A stretch of 64,000 nt of DNA from Marinobacterium jannaschii DSM 6295 (GTDB lineage: Bacteria; Pseudomonadota; Gammaproteobacteria; Pseudomonadales; Balneatricaceae), in contig NZ_JHVJ01000005.1 of assembly GCF_000620085.1 (NCBI RefSeq), positions 1 through 64,000 of the forward strand. Direction: 5' to 3'. The position numbers and the translations under genes are program-made. The notes under the pieces were generated by a model. The model was not told the origin of the DNA, made no database searches, and saw only the letters and a program-made list of their open reading frames with translations. Below, one piece after another: positions 62,273 through 64,000 of the stretch (position 1 is its first letter; each line of letters opens with the position of its first letter).

Positions 62273-63928
62273 ATGAGTATCGAAAATTACCAGGCTTTCT
62301 ATGACGGCTTTACACCGTCACAGATTGAAGATCTTCTGATCGGAAACCTGAATGACGGCTTCAACGTCTGCGAAGAGATCGTTGACCGCTGGGCTGAAGG
62401 CGATCGCCTGGCACTGCGCTATGAAGGTGCCGAGCGCGCCGCCAGCGATATGACCTACGCCGAGCTGAAACGCAAATCGGCCCAGTTCGCAAACTTTCTC
62501 AAGTCTCAGGGAATCGGCAAAGGCGACCGGGTAGCTGCACTGTTGCCGCGCACGCCGGAGCTGTTGGTTGTTATTATGGGCACCCTGCGTGCCGGTGCGG
62601 TTTATCAGCCATTGTTCACCGCTTTTGGTGCTGGCGCTATTGAGTACCGTACCCAGCGTGCCGGTACTACACTGGTCGTGACCGATCCGGCAAACCGCTT
62701 CAAGCTGGACGATGTTAAGGGTTGTCCGCCGGTATTGCTGTTCCAGCGTGATAAGGCCGATGCCCGATACGCTGACAATATGGACTTTGAAGCAGAAGTA
62801 TTCAGCCAGTCCGATCAGTTTGAACCGGTGAAAATCGGTGCTGAAGACCCGTTCCTGCAGATGTTCACTTCAGGCACCGTCGGCAAGGCCAAAGGGGTAT
62901 CTGTGCCTGCCAAAGCATTGCTCTCCTTCTATGTCTATATGCGCTTTGCCATCGGCCTGCGACCGGAAGATACCTACTGGAACGTTGCCGATCCGGGGTG
63001 GGCTTACGGTCTCTACTATGCCGTAGTCGGCCCGTTGCTGATGGGTAACGGCACTCACTTCTGTGAGCATGGTTTCACCCCTGAAAGCACCTATGAGATG
63101 TTGCGCAAATACAAGATCACTAATCTGGCAGCAGCTCCGACGGCGTATCGCCTGCTGATGGCAAATGATGACCTCCTGTCTGAGGAGGATTGCTTTGATC
63201 TTCGGGTTGCCAGCAGTGCCGGTGAGCCGCTGAACCCCGAAGTCATCGGCTGGGTTGATCGTCGCCTGGGGTGTCCGGTGATGGACCATTACGGACAGAC
63301 TGAAACCGGAATGACGGCCTGTAACCACCACGATCTGGAACAGTCAGTGGTACGAGTCGGTTCCATGGGCTTCTCTATGCCAGGCCACCGGGTCGTGGCA
63401 CTGAACGGTGACTACGAAGAGATCGGTGAAGGCGAAGTTGGCCAGCTGGCTGTCGATGTCGAAAATTCACCGCTGTTCTTCTTCCAGGGATATACCTGGG
63501 GCGAGAAGAATCCGTTCCACGGCAAATACTACCTGACCGGTGACGTTGTGGTCAGTCATGGCGACGGTGGTTACTCCTTCAATGGTCGTGACGATGACAT
63601 CATCACGACGGCGGGCTACCGCGTAGGGCCTGCCGATGTTGAGAGTACACTGCTTGAGCATGAGGCGGTGGCTGAATCAGGCGTAGTGGCCAAGCCGGAC
63701 GAAAAGCGCGGTTCGATCATCAAGGCGTTTGTGGTTATCAAACCGCCGTTTGAGCCGACAGAAGAACTGTCTGACCAGCTTAAACAGTTTGTTCGCAGTC
63801 GACTGTCCACTCATGCCTTCCCACGTGAGATTGAGTTTGTAGATGATCTGCCAAAAACACCCAGCGGTAAGATACAGCGCTTTATTCTGCGTAACCAGGC
63901 ACGCGAAGAAAGCGAAGTAACCAGCTGA
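62273..63928 (+). CDS. AMP-forming acyl-CoA synthetase (acetyl-CoA synthetase-like)
   Basis: A 551-residue adenylate-forming ligase. The ATP loop is MFTSGTVGKAKGV; the adenine motif is DHYGQTETGM; further motifs YYLTGDVVVSHGDGG, and the acetyl-type hinge with the catalytic lysine in PKTPSGKIQRFILR. It activates a small carboxylic acid to its CoA ester, feeding the dehydrogenase encoded just upstream. ATG 62273 follows GAGAG and starts MSIENYQAFYDGF; a longer frame from 62207 has no ribosome site. Confidence 0.9.
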   Translation: MSIENYQAFYDGFTPSQIEDLLIGNLNDGFNVCEEIVDRWAEGDRLALRYEGAERAASDMTYAELKRKSAQFANFLKSQGIGKGDRVAALLPRTPELLVVIMGTLRAGAVYQPLFTAFGAGAIEYRTQRAGTTLVVTDPANRFKLDDVKGCPPVLLFQRDKADARYADNMDFEAEVFSQSDQFEPVKIGAEDPFLQMFTSGTVGKAKGVSVPAKALLSFYVYMRFAIGLRPEDTYWNVADPGWAYGLYYAVVGPLLMGNGTHFCEHGFTPESTYEMLRKYKITNLAAAPTAYRLLMANDDLLSEEDCFDLRVASSAGEPLNPEVIGWVDRRLGCPVMDHYGQTETGMTACNHHDLEQSVVRVGSMGFSMPGHRVVALNGDYEEIGEGEVGQLAVDVENSPLFFFQGYTWGEKNPFHGKYYLTGDVVVSHGDGGYSFNGRDDDIITTAGYRVGPADVESTLLEHEAVAESGVVAKPDEKRGSIIKAFVVIKPPFEPTEELSDQLKQFVRSRLSTHAFPREIEFVDDLPKTPSGKIQRFILRNQAREESEVTS

Positions 63929-63941
63929 AATAAATGACTAA

Positions 63942-63961
63942 AGGCCCGGAATCGGGCCTGT
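63942..63961 (+). terminator. Weak hairpin terminator after the acyl-CoA synthetase gene
   Basis: Arms AGGCCCG (63942-63948) and CGGGCCT (63953-63959) flank GAAT, 13 bases after the stop codon, but are followed only by GTTCAT. The final 40 bases of the window show nothing further. Confidence 0.6.
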
Positions 63962-64000
63962 TCATCGGGTGCTCTGCATTCGTGATTGAGATCGTGTTTT

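Overview
This 64 kb window looks like the chromosome of a marine gammaproteobacterium of the Oceanospirillales type (Marinobacterium/Amphritea/Neptuniibacter-like). That placement is inferred from the dnaX-ybaB-recR-rnd-ycgL-ycgN synteny, an ectoine-type aspartokinase, a phasin, and gene families typical of these bacteria; no rRNA or tRNA was seen to anchor it.

Layout. Positions 1-510 hold the start of an IS256-type transposase and several copies of its terminal motif. 511-1267 is a MarR regulator plus an ABM-type monooxygenase with a strong palindromic operator. 1471-7580 (minus strand) is a purine-degradation operon xdhA-xdhB-xdhC-guaD behind two matched palindromes. Then come a DUF599 membrane protein and htpG with a near-consensus sigma-32 promoter. 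10976-15761 carries a DksA-like zinc protein, a YceI protein and hupT-hupU-hupV: an H2-sensing regulatory [NiFe] hydrogenase (group 2b) and its histidine kinase. hupV ends in a perfect 55-bp palindrome spanning its stop codon. 16414-25336 is a visibly AT-richer signalling island: two hybrid sensor kinases (one frameshifted at a run of nine G), a REC-EAL protein and a double-receiver protein. 25645-37084 is mostly housekeeping: L,D-transpeptidase, YcbK-like peptidase, dnaX (with a likely programmed frameshift), ybaB, recR, rnd, ycgL, ycgN, an Lrp regulator, a diguanylate cyclase, an ectoine-type aspartokinase and a MarR regulator. 37342-47518 is the second hydrogenase block, a tightly packed maturation operon hupDFGHIJK-hypAB-hupR-hypC-(SIS isomerase)-hypDE, preceded by an excellent sigma-54 promoter and a dyad that could bind HupR. 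47603-63928 holds envelope and metabolic genes: an MBL hydrolase, an M48 lipoprotein protease, a phasin, an NlpC lipoprotein, a LysR regulator, a five-gene operon with a cysteine desulfurase-SufE fusion, YihY, acylphosphatase, a lytic transglycosylase, proS, MscS, DUF523, and an acyl-CoA dehydrogenase/acyl-CoA synthetase pair behind a LiuR-like palindrome.

How it works together. The sensor module (HupUV + HupT) should report H2 to the sigma-54 activator HupR, which should switch on the maturation operon. The structural uptake hydrogenase genes (hupS, hupL, hupC) and hypF, which in the Rhodobacter-type order lie between hupV and hupD, are absent from the window. About 21.6 kb of unrelated genes occupies that position, and a long palindrome sits exactly at the end of hupV. 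This split cluster and its junction are the most interesting part of the window.
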